From the NCBI GenBank assembly GCA_963662155.1, contig OY759262.1, positions 15,291,282 through 15,355,281 on the forward strand: a stretch of DNA of 64,000 bases, given 5' to 3'. Below, one piece after another: positions 1 through 12,675 of the stretch (its first letter is position 1; the number at the start of each line of letters is the position of its first letter). The notes beneath the pieces were generated by a model, which worked only from the letters and a program-made list of their open reading frames with translations, had not been told where the DNA came from and did not search any database. Source of the stretch: Lamellibrachia columna. Its lineage: Eukaryota > Annelida > Polychaeta > Sabellida > Siboglinidae. Both the position numbers and the translations under genes were made by a program.

Positions 1-2470
1 AAATAGAACTAGCGCGGATAGTCTCGCTGTGTGCGAAAGATACTGCAAAACAACACTAGTGCGTTGTTATTACGGAAGATTCGAGTCCAGCGGCTGCTTT
101 GATTTATGTACAGAAAACCCCGACCTGTTGACTTCCCCGCATTCACAGCGTATTGTAACGCAAAGGTTAAATATAACAATGCATTTTTATCGTTTTAATT
201 TATCTTAATAAATGCGTCAGCAAATAGCCCGCCGGATCTTCCTGTTAGTCTAGAGTTGTTTGCCTTGTTTCGTCTCGAATAATATAACATTATATTTTTA
301 TAAGTTTTGATTTATTATGTAGTTGCTCTTCTACTTGAGAGGCTGCTTCAATGTATGTCGTTAAAATTATATTTGCACAATATTTGTACAATAAAATTAA
401 TCAGCCCAGGCCTCGTTATATTTATGATAATTTAGTTAGCTTCAGTTATTAGTCGCGCTTCTGTTTTATTCTGTAAATCACACCCGATTTACCCACGGAA
501 AAGCCCCCGATTTCGTACACTCATGTATTTACAGCTATAGTTAAGAGGTCATAGTGCTTTATTGTTTTCTCTTTCACAATGAATTCTCCTATAGACAAAA
601 GTACACCTGAATTTAAATAATGTTTACGATTGTTTCATTTGTTGTACCCAATTAGCCGACTACGAGTTACGACAACTTATGCAATGACCCGTCATTACAC
701 ATCTCTTTCGCATATTTTAGGTATACGTGGTTATCAGGTCCACGTAGACATGACGTCGTGTGTGTCTTATCAGAATAACGCATCGCGGTTTGCGAAGTGT
801 TACCTTCCGTTAACTAGCCAGTGGTTCAATCGCTTATGAGTCACCAACACCGGGGCTCGAACACAAACGTCTACAGGGCGGCGTCAGTCATCGCGCGGCC
901 GCCCGACATTACGTAGACTTGACCTTTAGGGGCAGCAATTGTCTTATATCGATTTCTTGCCGAGGCGAAAGTATGACTCGTCATTTATGTACGCGAGTAC
1001 ACACGATTTGGTTTTGTTGCGAGCATTACTCGACGGGAGTACTCGACATGGGCGCGGCGTACGGGACGACATTAACCTACGCGAGTGAATCTGCTTGTCT
1101 TGAACATGCCTTAGACGATAATCCGTACACGAATAGGAGTTTGTTTAGCTCTGAATTTGCACTGAATTACTAGCTTACCGTCTGTAATCGGACAGTGTAT
1201 TGTGTCTCTAGAGGCAACGCAAAGGGAAATCATCTTTGTTTAAAAATATGCATATTATGCACAGTGGTTGTAAACTTAAGCAAACATTCACGCGTGTAAT
1301 TATTAAACCGCAGGTGACGCCGAGAAACAAGTTTTGAATAGATCGTTAATCAACTGAAAACAGCGCCGACAATGCGCTATTTGAATAAATACACTTCATT
1401 CGCCGTTAACTGAACACCTGATGTTTTGCGTATGCCAACACCATTGGGGTCACGCAGGCGTGTGTTCTGACAGCTATTAGAAGCGATTAAGACAGTGTTG
1501 CGTGACTTTATTAAAGAGTGACGCGGAGTGATTGAATGGCCCGTCGGCAAGTCAGACTTAACTAAACACTCATTTCCGCTTTGTAGATCCTCCGTGGGTT
1601 ATCGGTTTCACGTTTGTGTAGCGCTGGTTTGACATCGAGTGATTAACGATTTCGGAGTAGAGTCTATGTTTTCGAAGGTAGAAGTCACTGAAACTGACCA
1701 CTGTCTTGCATGGAAAGTTACGGGGGTCACGAGAGAGCAGCGAAAGTCATACTCTCGTATGCTGCCATTTTAAAGGACACCACAACTAAGTAAGGAAATG
1801 TGGTTCTTCGCATAGATCACACAAAATATAGGTATTACGTATAATATGACGCGCACAGACGCACAAACACACCTTCGCCCCCCGTAATTTCTTTTTTAGT
1901 TGCTCTCGTGCACTATTTACATTACATCGACGTAATTGTATTATATTAATTTTATTTACATCACATTGATGTAATTGTATTATATTAATTTTATTTACAT
2001 CACATTGATGTCATTGTATTATATTAATTATATCATTACATTACAAATCGTTCTGTTTGAGAACGATTATTAAATGTTGTGGAAATCGTAGTATCTTAAC
2101 AACATGGACAGCTGATTGATTATAATTGTTATGTTTGATAGCGGTATAATCAGGCTGCATCCCTACAAGTATTATGTAATATTAGAGTTACTATATATTA
2201 CAACACACGTAAACGTATTGATATGACAACCCGAAAGGATGGGTTGTTGAATTCCTTAAATAATCGATATAACAGAATCTACAATCAGCAATAAAAAAAA
2301 TTTCCACTGAGAAACACACGCGTTATTCTTGGGGAGATTACACGTACGGCCGACGTGGTTCTACTTGGTTGGCTCAATCATCACTGAATAAACGTTTTTT
2401 GTTTGATGAGCCGCTTCTCACAAGGCGACGTGCGCAGCTCGTTGTTGCGATGCGATAGGCGTGGCGTCAC
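1..2470. other. Region with no recognised gene
   Basis: I see no coding exon, RNA gene or known element here. Two short open frames near 630-839 and 919-1173 have no recognisable composition or motif and look like chance. The only structure is an AT-rich tandem repeat near 1918-2040. The last few hundred bases rise in G+C toward the bZIP gene that follows. Confidence 0.6.
1918..2040. repeat. 39-bp AT-rich tandem repeat, 3 copies
   Basis: The word GTAATTGTATTATATTAA recurs at 1932, 1971 and, with one change, 2010, giving an exact 39-bp period. Each unit also carries a short ATGTAA/TTACAT inverted motif, so the array can fold. Confidence 0.8.
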
Positions 2471-2590
2471 GCGTGTAGGAAGGCGCCGGTAGCGTTTAAT
2501 TGGCGCGGTAGAGAATCACGAGCGAGAGCGTTTCTGTCTGAGTGCGCGAGTGGTGTTTGTGCACCGAGGAGTGTTAACAAGAACTTATCT
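2440..2590 (+). promoter_or_regulatory. Probable promoter and 5' UTR exon of the bZIP gene
   Basis: A G+C- and CpG-rich patch stands out from the AT-rich surroundings and includes GGCGTCAC, which contains a CRE half-site. It ends in CTTATCT followed by GTAAGT, an excellent splice donor at 2591. This suits a non-coding first exon spliced to the exon holding the ATG at 3033, where candidate acceptors lie near 2973 and 3021. The transcription start is not determined. Confidence 0.4.
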
Positions 2591-2659
2591 GTAAGTCGAC
2601 GCTGTTTATCGTATTTTATGCAATGGCAAAACTTGAATTAGGCAATCTGTGTCTGACTC

Positions 2660-2930
2660 TATTGTTTGACTCTCTAGTAACAGCATGCCTAGCGGAGGGC
2701 TTTAGTATTGTCGTCAACATTGTGAAAACATGCCTAGTGAAGAATCTGAGTATTGTCGGCGAAACTATGTACAATCTGCCTATAGCGGAGAGTGTCTGGA
2801 TGTTGGTTTCAACATTGTGACAACATGACTAGGGCGTAGTCTGGGCATCGGTGACAGCAAATGTGACAACAAGCCTATTGGGAAGTCTGGGTATTGGTTG
2901 CAGCATGGTGACAACACGCCTAACTGCCGC
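2660..2930. repeat. Diverged ~46-bp minisatellite
   Basis: Six imperfect copies of a unit built around ACAACATGCCTAG...GTCTGGGTATTGG...CATTGTG are spaced at about 36-49 bp (anchors at 2694, 2730, 2776, 2825, 2871, 2916). It sits in the presumed first intron or 5' UTR of the bZIP gene. A short open frame across it is a by-product of the repeat. Confidence 0.65.
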
Positions 2931-3032
2931 TACCTTGTTGTTACCTTGTTGAGTTGAGGGACTGCTGCCAGATGCTAGTGCACAACTTCATTTTCATCCG
3001 GGCTTGTCTGTGTGCATGTAGGTTGTGAGAGA

Positions 3033-3163
3033 ATGCAAGACATGTCTACCTCCCAGCCGTCCCCCCTAGCCGGGTCTACAGTTGACGATCTCCTCCTGGT
3101 GACTGCCACTGTCCAGGCAGAAGCGACGGGGTCAAATACCCCACTGGTCAAGGAGGAACTACG
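3033..3163 (+). CDS. bZIP gene, coding exon 1
   Basis: Opens at an ATG and runs 43 codons plus two bases to CTACG followed by GTAGGA at 3164. Unspliced, the frame hits TAG at once, which favours a real donor there. The peptide is Ser/Thr-rich and ends in TPLVKEEL, the conserved N-terminal stretch of ATF3. An upstream acceptor AG lies at 3020-3021. Confidence 0.65.
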
Positions 3164-6100
3164 GTAGGATTGGGAGATTGTTGTTTTATTTTCTATTCAG
3201 TTCAGATACTTAAAGGTACAAGCTATTTTTAACACACGTAAGTTAATGTCGTTTGTTTATTTTATCCGATTCGTCTTTAATGTGTCACATTTAATCATTG
3301 TAATGACATCACCAGGCTACAGTAATACATGTAAAGGTCTAGATGGTATTTCGAAATTTCACCCATAACCTAATCCTTATAGGCCTGTATCGATATTTTA
3401 GGAAAAAACAGATGTGTAAACTTTACAAGAACATGAATGCTATTAATGCACTTGTGATGAATTATAATGTGATCGTGTTGGCGCTCGTTTGGTAAGGGAA
3501 CCTGTAAGGAAAGATATTTTTGAAACGAAATTAGCAATAATTTTACACCAATGAACATATTTATTTCAGTTATTTTAGTCCAGAATATTAGGTTTTAGCC
3601 GCCACAGTTCATAGATGACAAATAGAGTTGAGCGAAAGTAGAACTGTCATATCGTAACACTTGCTTCACAAAGCGTGCTTGAGCGCGCAAAACGTTTCTG
3701 GGAAATTAGCGCAGCAGCCCACGTCCAGTTCCTAACGCAAACACGGGCGTGACGCCGGGGCGACTTACAATAATTCTTGGCCCCGTGCCACGGAGCCAGG
3801 ACAGTCCAGTGTCTGTCCGTCCTGGCGTCGATCCCTTTGGTGCCTGTGACTCAGCCATTCTCTCATTTAGATATACCATACAGAAGAATAGAAGACGCCG
3901 GGGCCAACCAGACGTTGTACCCAAGTACAACGATCCCGGACCGGAAAGCGTATGTATTGGTTACCACAGCTTCACCAAAGTAAAACAGGCATATGCAAAA
4001 ACTATTTTAGAGAAGCGAAGCAGGCATAGGATACGACGTCGTGTCTAAAGCTAAACCGATCGTAGTCATATTCGTCTGAACCATGGATTTATACCATTTA
4101 ACCGCAAGAAACAGCACGTTTTGCGACAATTAAATTGTAAGTGAGCAGGCATTATGATACTGTTTCGTCCAGCCGAGAGTCCAACGTATCAATATGGCAT
4201 ATCGGCGTTACAGTGGCGACACCTATCGAATGCAGGAAGAGTTAATGCACCGCTAGATTAGTTTGTTTCAACGCAAGTATTTTTCCTCATTTTGTAATAT
4301 GCCTTAGTTTCTCCAAACGAATAATGTATTCAGTGACTCATCATGCTCATTATCATCATTATCATCAACAACAACACCAACACCGTAATAATGAGTCCTG
4401 GAGGGGGATCTTACTGAAGACTGAAGTAATTATAGCGACACATGAATCGTCCCCCCCCCCCGGTTCGTAAGTAGAACGACATATAACTACGACTGAGTGA
4501 GACGCCTCTGCCAACAAGCCTAGATCCGCCCCTGGTGATGATACTTGATAGATAATTGATAATTTACGAGTGACAAGTGACGAGAGACGATTAACAATTA
4601 ATAACAACAATAATCAACACCATAATCGCAATTGTCATCATTGACGTCACCATCCACCATCGTCATCACCATCCACTATCGTCATCACCATCCACTATCG
4701 CTAACACCATCCACCATCGTCATCACCATCCACTCTCGTCATCACCATCGCAGTGTTGTCGTATTTGTCAGTTATGATAATCCGTGTCTTGTGATGGTCA
4801 GTTATCATTCCGGCCTCACTGACCAGTGCCGTCTGTTGCAGCTGACTCCGAGAGACATCAGGAGGATGGAGAACAGACGGGCGAGTAACCGCCGTGCGGC
4901 CGACAAGTGTCGCAAGAAGAAGAAGGCACTCGAAGCACTGAAGCAGGAGGTGGGTCGGTCTTGGCTCGGTCTAGAGCCGATTGAAATATCAATGCTTAGT
5001 GGTGTGTATTCGCACTCAAGCCAAGGCTGTCGGTGTATGCTTGCAACACGCTTGAACAATTATTAGTGATCCCATCTGTTGGGGGGGAGGGGCAACAACC
5101 AAACTCCCACCTGTTTGCGGGGCTAACCTCCCATCTCTTATTTTTCAGAGTCCACCTCCCGCCAATCTCATCTCCCGCCTCTCACCAACTTCCCATGTGC
5201 CCCACCCCCCATTGGTGTATTTAGCGTGGTAGCACAGTGTTTAGAACGGTCTTAATTAGTTCGAATCCTCTTGCTATTGGTCGAAGTCCGATTTGGGGGC
5301 ACTTTCCACGAAAAAAGTCGGCATGTTGACTGCGCAATCCCTAGAACATGGGGCAAGGCAACGGGTGTGTAGAGCATTCAGAAAAGTTACAACAATATCG
5401 ATATAGGTTACATTTTCACGGTCAACATTATAATGGTGGACAATGCGAAATCAACCCAGGCCTGTTTCCAGAATGTACGATGCAGCCTCTACGTGACCCC
5501 GACAAGTGGCAACTCGGTTTTGCTTGAAGTGCTGCCACCTGCCGGAGTCCCCCAGAGACAGCTCCTAACAACGCGACCGTTGCACGCCGGATGCACCACC
5601 AAGTCTTGTCGACGCGTCGAGTTGACGCTGCGTCAAAACACTGTCCGAGCCTTCAGGCTTCACACCGGATGTGTACGGATCGATCGTGTATAATGGCTGT
5701 ATTAGTATTTAGTGTAGAATGACACTCCTGGTACAAGGGCATTATACTATGTCTATGCACAATTCATGGCAAAACATATTAAATCGCATGAAGTAATTTG
5801 GCATTAAATAACATTCACGCCATTTGGCGCCACATCACAAACCCCCGGAAATCGAGGATATTCGACAGTCTGCGAACGAAGAACAAATACAATTTGACTA
5901 CCTCAGCGTGACCCGCCAGGTGGCGAAACTGGTTTGACTCCCTGGGAATCACCACATGAGTTACTATAAATTGTCTAAGGTAATATGCAATAAACCATTG
6001 AAACTTCGCTAAATTATCACCTTTTTGATCAAATATAATCCAACTGTGTTAATCAATAACGATATAAATAAATAAGGAAACATGCATGTTGCTGGCGAGT

Positions 6101-8057
6101 GGTCTCTTGCCGGCAGCGAATTTTCTCAAGAAAGTCCAAAAATGCCTCGGTGCACAAATTAAGATGCCAGCCCTGTCTAGGAGACAGGAATATGGGGAGA
6201 TTAATTATGGACTCGTAGACGGTAGTTTTCAATAAATACCTACTTGCTCTATTCCAGGGGTACACTTTGGTGGATATCTACCCACACGTTTACTGTAAGT
6301 CACAACTTCCATTACATTGAACACATTAACGGCACACAGTCTGATTTATTTTTACCGCAAAATCATGTTATTATGTAGTATAGACTTCATATATTCTTGG
6401 CCACCCAAATTTATTTTAAGGAGCCACACTTTTTAATGATATAATTTGACTGTTATATGTTCATGAACACCGTTCAGCAAACACGATGTTCGAGTCGAAA
6501 CATTCAAATTCAGACAGATAACGCCTAAATTGTGGTTCGCTAAAACACATTTGGTCGGTCAAGATATTATAATGAATAGAGTTTATAACATATGACATGA
6601 TTTTACGATATAAAACGATGAGATTGTGTGTCTTTAATAATGAGCTGCTAGACTTTGCACTTTTAATAGTTTTCGTACACCCCAGCGAGATCTGACGCGT
6701 TGTGTCGCCGTGTTTCAGGAAATGGCCAAACTGGTGGCCGAGAACGAACAGCTAAGGACGTCAGTTCAAGAACTCACTACCGAGAAACGCCGACTTGCTG
6801 ATATGTTGAAAAATAACAACTTGGCTTGCGAAAACGAACACCTGAAGAAGTCAGTGGCTGACCTGACGGATATGCTGACCAAGAACCAGTGTATCGGGTG
6901 CGCGCTGGGAGACTTTCTTCGCACCACCAACGGGCAACACTTGCTGGTGGGTTGGTGGTTAATTCATTGAGGGGAAATGCATTGATTTGTGCAACTGTTT
7001 CAAGTTACTGTGTCTTTAGGCATATCTGAGCTATTTCACGGCACGTATCAAATGTTCTCTTATTTATTTAAATTAGGTTTTGTTCATATTTGGTATTTCT
7101 AGTTATTGGGTTTTCGTAATACACTTTTCCTGATAACTTGACACTGACATTTTCCCATCAATGTGATCATATTTATGCATTTTTTCCCCAAATATAACAG
7201 ACTATTGGCACTAAGACAGTGATTGGAAGCTACCGTTGTTTGTGTCACCTTGTTGGTTGGTTTCAAACTTCTCAGAATTCACTAGTAACAGTTGAAAGAA
7301 ACTGCCACACTTCAACATCATATGTTTCTGTGTTTGGCGTGGGAACATTTATGACTACACAAATCAACAACCTTTCATGACGTATGTGGGTCGATGATGC
7401 TTTGTGTGTCGACGTTATGAATTATCTTTAAAGAGGAACCTCGTCAATCCGGACACCTTGGTTCCCAGTGTATGTGTCCGGATTAACGAGTTTTCCGGAT
7501 AAACGAATCATACAAGTAACGCGGTATATTAACGTTTGGAAATTCCGTTCCCGAGAAATGGTGTCGGGATGCCGACTTTTCCGGATTATCAGCGTCCGTA
7601 TTAACGAGGTTCCACTGTATTTGGGCATCATGATCGTCACAATGGTTAGATAAAACCACCCGATTAACTGGTCTTGGTCCACAATAAGCGAGTCAGGTCC
7701 CTATGTTTAATGTGAATCACCTGGGGTCGTTACGTCTCTTGACATATGTATTTGGGCACCATGATCGTGACAATGGTTAGATAAAATCACCCGATTAACT
7801 AGTCTTGGTTCGCAATAAGCGAGTCAGGTCCCTATGTTTAATGTGAATCACCTGGGGTCGTTACGTCTCTTGACAGATGTATTTGGGCACCATGATCGTG
7901 ACAATGGTTAGATAAAATCACCCGATTAACTAGTCTTGGTTCGCAATAAGCGAGTCAGATCCCTATGTTTAATGTGAATCACCTGGGGTCGTTAGTCTGT
8001 TGACAGATGACCTCTTGGTTTCAGAATGACACCGCGGTACTTCCTCCAGACCAGTAG
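3033..8057 (+). CDS. ATF3/JDP2-like bZIP transcription factor (4 coding exons)
   Basis: Four exons, 3033-3163, 4802-4949, 6719-6946 and 8025-8057, join in phase with GT/AG borders to 179 codons, close to vertebrate ATF3 (181) and JDP2 (163). Residues about 36-45 read TPLVKEELRY, matching the TPFVKEELRF stretch of ATF3; that match appears only when exon 1 is spliced directly to 4802. The basic region (about 64-86) contains NRRAADKCR, the Fos/ATF3-type DNA-contact signature. Leucines at about 98, 105, 112 and 119 form a heptad zipper, and a CIGC motif follows. The family are nuclear, CRE/AP-1-binding, dimerising factors of stress responses. No transcript evidence is available, so the ATG and the exon 2 acceptor remain inferences. 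It could equally be called a lineage-specific Fos/ATF3 relative. Confidence 0.8.
4642..4649 (+). promoter_or_regulatory. Consensus CRE (TGACGTCA) in bZIP intron 1
   Basis: A perfect palindromic cAMP-response/ATF site lies about 160 bases before the basic-region exon. ATF3-family genes are known to regulate themselves through such sites; whether this one is used is inference. Confidence 0.35.
4648..4752. repeat. 19-bp tandem repeat (CACCATCCACTATCGTCAT), ~5.5 copies
   Basis: Copies start at 4648, 4667 and 4686 and continue at the same 19-bp step with one- or two-base variants, ending just before the splice acceptors of the basic-region exon. Confidence 0.85.
4802..4949 (+). CDS. bZIP gene, basic-region exon
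   Basis: The exon carries the bZIP basic region, rich in Arg/Lys with NRRAADKCR followed by four lysines, then donor GTGGGT at 4950. Several AGs could be the acceptor. The AG at 4800-4801 is phase-compatible with exon 1 and restores the ATF3-like EELRY sequence. The AG at 4840-4841 has the better pyrimidine context but would put the frame out of phase with exon 1. Confidence 0.75.
5225..5380 (+). mobile_element. Possible tRNA-derived SINE fragment
   Basis: TGGTAGCACAGTG followed about 30 bases later by AGTTCGAATCC resembles pol III A and B boxes. No tail or target-site duplication was found, so this is weak. Confidence 0.25.
5381..6710. other. bZIP intron 2, no further gene seen
   Basis: Intron between the basic-region and zipper exons. 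An 86-codon open frame at 5433-5693 has no recognisable motif. No mobile element beyond the possible SINE was identified. Confidence 0.5.
6719..6946 (+). CDS. bZIP gene, leucine-zipper exon
   Basis: Begins after CCGTGTTTCAG (AG at 6717-6718) in phase 0 with the basic-region exon, and encodes an uninterrupted amphipathic coiled coil with leucines every seven residues. A second, weaker heptad run and CIGC follow. The donor GTGGGT at 6947 is phase 0 and joins cleanly to 8025; reading through instead gives a stop at 6970. Confidence 0.85.
7431..7618. mobile_element. pogo/Tc1-mariner-like MITE
   Basis: A ~190-bp element with inverted ends GGAACCTCGTCAATCCGGAC on the left and GTCCGTATTAACGAGGTTCC plus CACTG on the right, followed by TA. 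This end sequence is typical of pogo/Tigger-type MITEs that use TA target sites. It contains extra internal GTCCGGATTAACGAG copies and no coding capacity. Confidence 0.75.
7619..8010. repeat. 131-bp tandem repeat, 3 copies
   Basis: TTGGGCACCATGATCGT recurs at 7621, 7752 and 7883, an exact 131-bp period with few differences between copies. The first unit abuts the MITE right end. The array ends just before the last coding exon of the bZIP gene. Confidence 0.9.
8025..8057 (+). CDS. bZIP gene, terminal coding exon
   Basis: Acceptor CTCTTGGTTTCAG at 8012-8024 opens a phase-0 frame of ten codons (NDTAVLPPDQ) ending in TAG. It is supported by the pyrimidine-rich acceptor and exact phase with the zipper exon, not by homology. 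The 3' UTR and poly(A) site were not located. Confidence 0.55.
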   Translation, partial: NDTAVLPPDQ

Positions 8058-9880
8058 AAGCGAGGTTCCAGTGGACGAACGCTGGTCGGCCTGCCAAAAT
8101 TCACGAGAAGGCTTTAATTTATTTGTTAACAGGCTAAACAAAATTATTTATTTGTTACCTACGTAGCGCTGCTATATTTCATTGCCTACTTTTTATGCGG
8201 TGCATATTTTTTCACTGGCTAAATTTTAATACATGTACTTATTGTAATGTTTTCAAAGTACATGTTTGTTGTTACTTAATACGACGTGCCATATGATATT
8301 AACATTCCGGTTGGGCTACAAACGTCGACAGCTCTTGACGGTACATTTCACAACTCGCAGCTCCTCGGTTACCCATAATCCATTGCGCGCGGGGCTTGTT
8401 CCGGGCAGGGACGCAATAGTGACATAATAGAGTTTCAACATTTAACACATTTGCGTACTCTACTATACTACTACTATTTAATATTTAAACGTATAGGAAT
8501 TATTGGAATTCGTGTTTTTTATCACGGATAGCAAACTATGTCAGCGTTTGAAGAACACCACGCACCTGCCGTTAGCAATCGAAACTAGAAACTCGTCTGT
8601 AATCGCCGCGCAGTGCATTATGGGCAACCGAGGAACGCTGAATTCAAAGGCATTTCCGATGACGCGTCGTATGAGTGTACTGTTTCGGCAGCAATGAAAA
8701 ATCACCTTTTGATTTATTCATTTGTTTTTAAAGATACTCACTGACGGAATGATGCTGCCATGACATCAGCTGATGTGTTACTCCGATGAAATAGCACGTT
8801 AGTTTTGACGGGTGACAATATTATACACAAGCGTACCGATCGATGTCTTCTCTGTGTTCACGTACACTGCTCAAACATAGCGTTTGTAGTACGTTGTACT
8901 GTATTCGATACGTGCAATTTATGTAACTATAAATATGAGTAACACGTTGGAGTAATTTCAGGTCGAGTAAAACTGCCGTTAGCATGTTCTGCGTTTTCCC
9001 GATCGTGGCCCCTGCTGTTTTAGTGTAAAACAATAAATACGAATCACAATGTTGATTTGCAGGTTTGTAATGTCAACTTTAAATGTTTCACTAGATTTGC
9101 ATGCAGGATTGTAAATAAATGTGTGTTCCGGCCTACTTGTCAATCGGGAAACAGTGTGAATTTAGCTAGTCTTTTAATTACACGTGTAGTATTATTGTAC
9201 TTGTTGTATTGGTGTATTATGTGCAGCGCGGGCGCTATACTTGCTGGATGCCGAGACGGCGTGTTGAATGACTGGCGCAAGTACGCGAGACGTCGGGTGA
9301 GCGTTTAGCGTAAGACGGGCATTACGTAAGACGGGCATTACGTAAGAGTTATTGAAGCGTGCTAGATTAATAGCAGAGACCAGCTTCTCCGGTGAACAAT
9401 GTTTATGGTTATGGAATATATAGAGCGTAGAACAGTTCTGTAGAACTGGTGTACACTTCCACAGGAAGTCTTCGTTGAACGGGCACGATTGCAATGAGTT
9501 AGGTGCTTACAAAAACGTAGTATAAATTTGTACTTTTATACAATAGAGACATATAATATGGTCGAGCATAATGTTTAGAGGTGACTCTTGCATGCTCCCA
9601 ATTTGTGATTAAAATAATTGTTTTATGTAACGGTTAGAAGTCATAGATCGACCATGTCTTGTACACATTGCTTGCAGTTTAGATAGTTCGTGCATGCTTC
9701 GTATCAGATATTATGTACCTGCTACACATATAAGTAAGTGATGCGTTCTGTCAAACGAGTTAACATACATTCCCATTGCATGTCGATTTATATACAATAA
9801 AATATATGCTTATATTACTTGCGTATGTGTTTGTTTTCCTTCTTCACCCAACGCAATAATAATTACACATGCACACAACG
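8058..9880. other. Non-coding region, minor repeats
   Basis: No exon or known element was recognised. It holds an imperfect inverted pair around TTATGGGTAACCGAGGAGC (near 8353-8390 and 8613-8640) and a short 17-bp direct repeat CGTAAGACGGGCATTA near 9309-9348. The first part is presumably 3' UTR of the bZIP gene. Confidence 0.5.
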
Positions 9881-9890
9881 CACGCACGTA

Positions 9891-9946
9891 CACACACGCA
9901 CACGCACACGCACACGCACACGCACACGCACACGCACACGCACACG

Positions 9947-10013
<67 letters not shown>
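9891..10013. repeat. (CA)n / (CACACG)n microsatellite
   Basis: About 120 bases of alternating CACACG then pure CA. All open frames over it on either strand are repeat artefacts. Confidence 0.98.
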
Positions 10014-10199
10014 ATGCGAGTTTCACAATGGCGGGGGGTCCGGGGGCCGCGGAAATCACCGAGACATTTCAGAATTTTCAGATGTTCTCTGGTGCATGGC
10101 GAGTCAGTTATAGTCTTAAATGGCATCATTTCGCATTGCTATGTTCACCAAAAAAGGTTGGGTTTTGTAAACAAAATAGCAAAGCAATTGTGACGTAGT

Positions 10200-10839
<640 letters not shown>

Positions 10840-11500
10840 ATCAAAATGATGTCATCGTTATATTTAGAAGCTGTCATTTACATTTAGAGAATCCCGCAAG
10901 TTAGCCATTATGACGTAATTTTATACAGTTAGGGAATTTTACCACTTAGTTAGTTCAGTCCACATCGCATGAATTCACACACGTGTTAACGTATGCCTGC
11001 CAACAGATAGAGATGACATTCCAAGGATTGAAATATAATGCGAACGAACAACTTTCGCGCAGTAATTGCAGAGAGGCTGGATTCTTCCCTAATGATTTGA
11101 GTTGGTACTTGAGTAAACATTGTTGTCAGGGGTGACATAACAATCGTTTTGAGTAATACTAAAAGATATGAATATGAGCTATATTTCATAACCATACAAC
11201 ATGTTAAACAAACATCCTCTTCATCTTCTATTCTCTAGTGTTGTTAAACAATATTCACTAGGGCGGGTTTTTATAACTAAAATCTCTCAGTTCTGGAATG
11301 AGTTCAGTTGTTCTCCAATGCACACTTTCTAGTGTACCTTCCGACGATATCACCTTCAAGCTTGTACACGTTATTCCAAATGAGGCCTGACTGTTGCTTT
11401 ATGTAAATGTATTATTAAAATTTTTCTTTATTCAAAGTACTCCTCCTAATCTTCCATATCATGTGTTTACCATTTACAGCTGCAATCACACACTGAATTG
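10840..11500. other. Non-coding region, no feature recognised
   Basis: AT-rich sequence leading to the first copy of repeat family X. No coding signal was seen on either strand. Confidence 0.5.
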
Positions 11501-12214
11501 AAACGTTGGAATATGAGAGACGAAGATCTCCCATTTGCACAACAACAAAATAATCAAATAAGAAGTGTGATGGAATGACGTCATCTGTCAATGTAAGATG
11601 ACAACGGAGAATCAACGTAATGCAAACATTTCGTTTCAAGTTGTGTACTTTTCGGTGTCATCTGGAAGATTGAAACCTAAATAACATGTATGGACCGAGT
11701 GGACAACGATCAACCCCCGTGGGGACATGGGGACATTTTTTCGGCAAAAAAATGGCGAAACAACTCTTTAGAATCGTTAATCCGACATAAACGTATGAGG
11801 TCTCTGTGGATTCCTAATGAAGATTACCAATTTTTACCCGAGTGGATAACGATCAACAAACATCTGAACAACTTTTCGCAACAAACATCTGCAAATGCTC
11901 TAACTTTTAAGCCGTTGGCCCGACATCAACATATTAGATTTACGTGGATTCTTACTGGTTAGTAACTTTTTGGTCCGAGTGGAAAACGATCAACGCCCAC
12001 GAGGCCAGACATCCCGTTTCCATTTGGCCACCATGTTAAGCAAATATTGGCAAATTGAAAATCAATGCCATTCTTTATTGATAAAGCATTATAATTCTTA
12101 CAAGATAAAGATAGCATTATAATTCTTACTAAAGCATCTTCAGTAGGCATTGTGTTACACAACTGGTAGAAAACATTTTCAAAAACCCTTTGTTTTATTT
12201 AGTATTTTGTTATA

Positions 12215-12539
12215 AAAAAGGTAAAGGTAAAGTCATCCCCCAGGCATTACGCCTTAGGAAGCCATGAAGGCTTATATGGCCAGTGCTTAAACCTGGTTTC
12301 TGTAGTGCGAAGCAATTACTTAGAGTGCAGTTATACTGACTCTCCTGGACGGGACACTAGTCCATCGCAGGTACCTTTCAAACAGTGTTTGTACTCATTT
12401 GCAGCTGAGTAGACTGAGGCAAAGTAGGGTAAACGAAATTGCCTAAGCTTCGAAAACGAACCGTGCCCAGTGTGGGTCTTGAACTCACAACCCTCGAATT
12501 TAGAGTCCAACACCTTAACCACTAGGCCACGGCTGCCCC
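12215..12539 (-). mobile_element. tRNA-derived SINE with target-site duplication
   Basis: Reading the minus strand, the head has TGGCCTAGTGG (A box) and GTGAGTTCAAGACC (B box), then a central region containing GGACTAGTGTCCCGTCC, and a CTTTACCTTTACC tail. It is flanked by ATTTTGTTATA (12204-12214) and ATTTTGATATA (12540-12550), an 11-bp duplication with one change. Repeat X copy 3 shows the empty site. The central part recalls conserved metazoan SINE core domains (Nin-DC type); that assignment is from memory. Confidence 0.85.
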
Positions 12540-12675
12540 ATTTTGATATAACTTCCGGAAAAAAAAAATGTTAAGCAATAAAATCTAAAGTAACTTTCCA
12601 ACTGATTCTAATAATGTTTTCTACCAGTTATGTAGCGAATAATAAGCTGAATGTAACACTCAAAACCTTATTCAA

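Noticed and set aside
630..1173. Two short open frames as candidate genes
   Set aside because: No motif, no splice context and no composition signal.
3800..3949. Possible extra bZIP exon (...PYRRIEDAGANQT..., donor GTATGT)
   Set aside because: Phase-compatible, but including it breaks the ATF3-like EELRY junction, and the acceptor lacks a pyrimidine tract. Kept only as an alternative.
9192..9494. 100-codon minus-strand frame with scattered cysteines
   Set aside because: Overlaps a short direct repeat, has no recognisable domain, and is likely chance.
9810..10198. Four overlapping open frames of alternating Cys-Val, Thr-His or Ala-Cys
   Set aside because: Pure translation of the (CA)n/(CACACG)n tract.
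12468..12539. True tRNA gene on the minus strand
   Set aside because: A/B boxes are present, but no cloverleaf acceptor pairing was evident and the sequence is the head of a SINE with target duplication.
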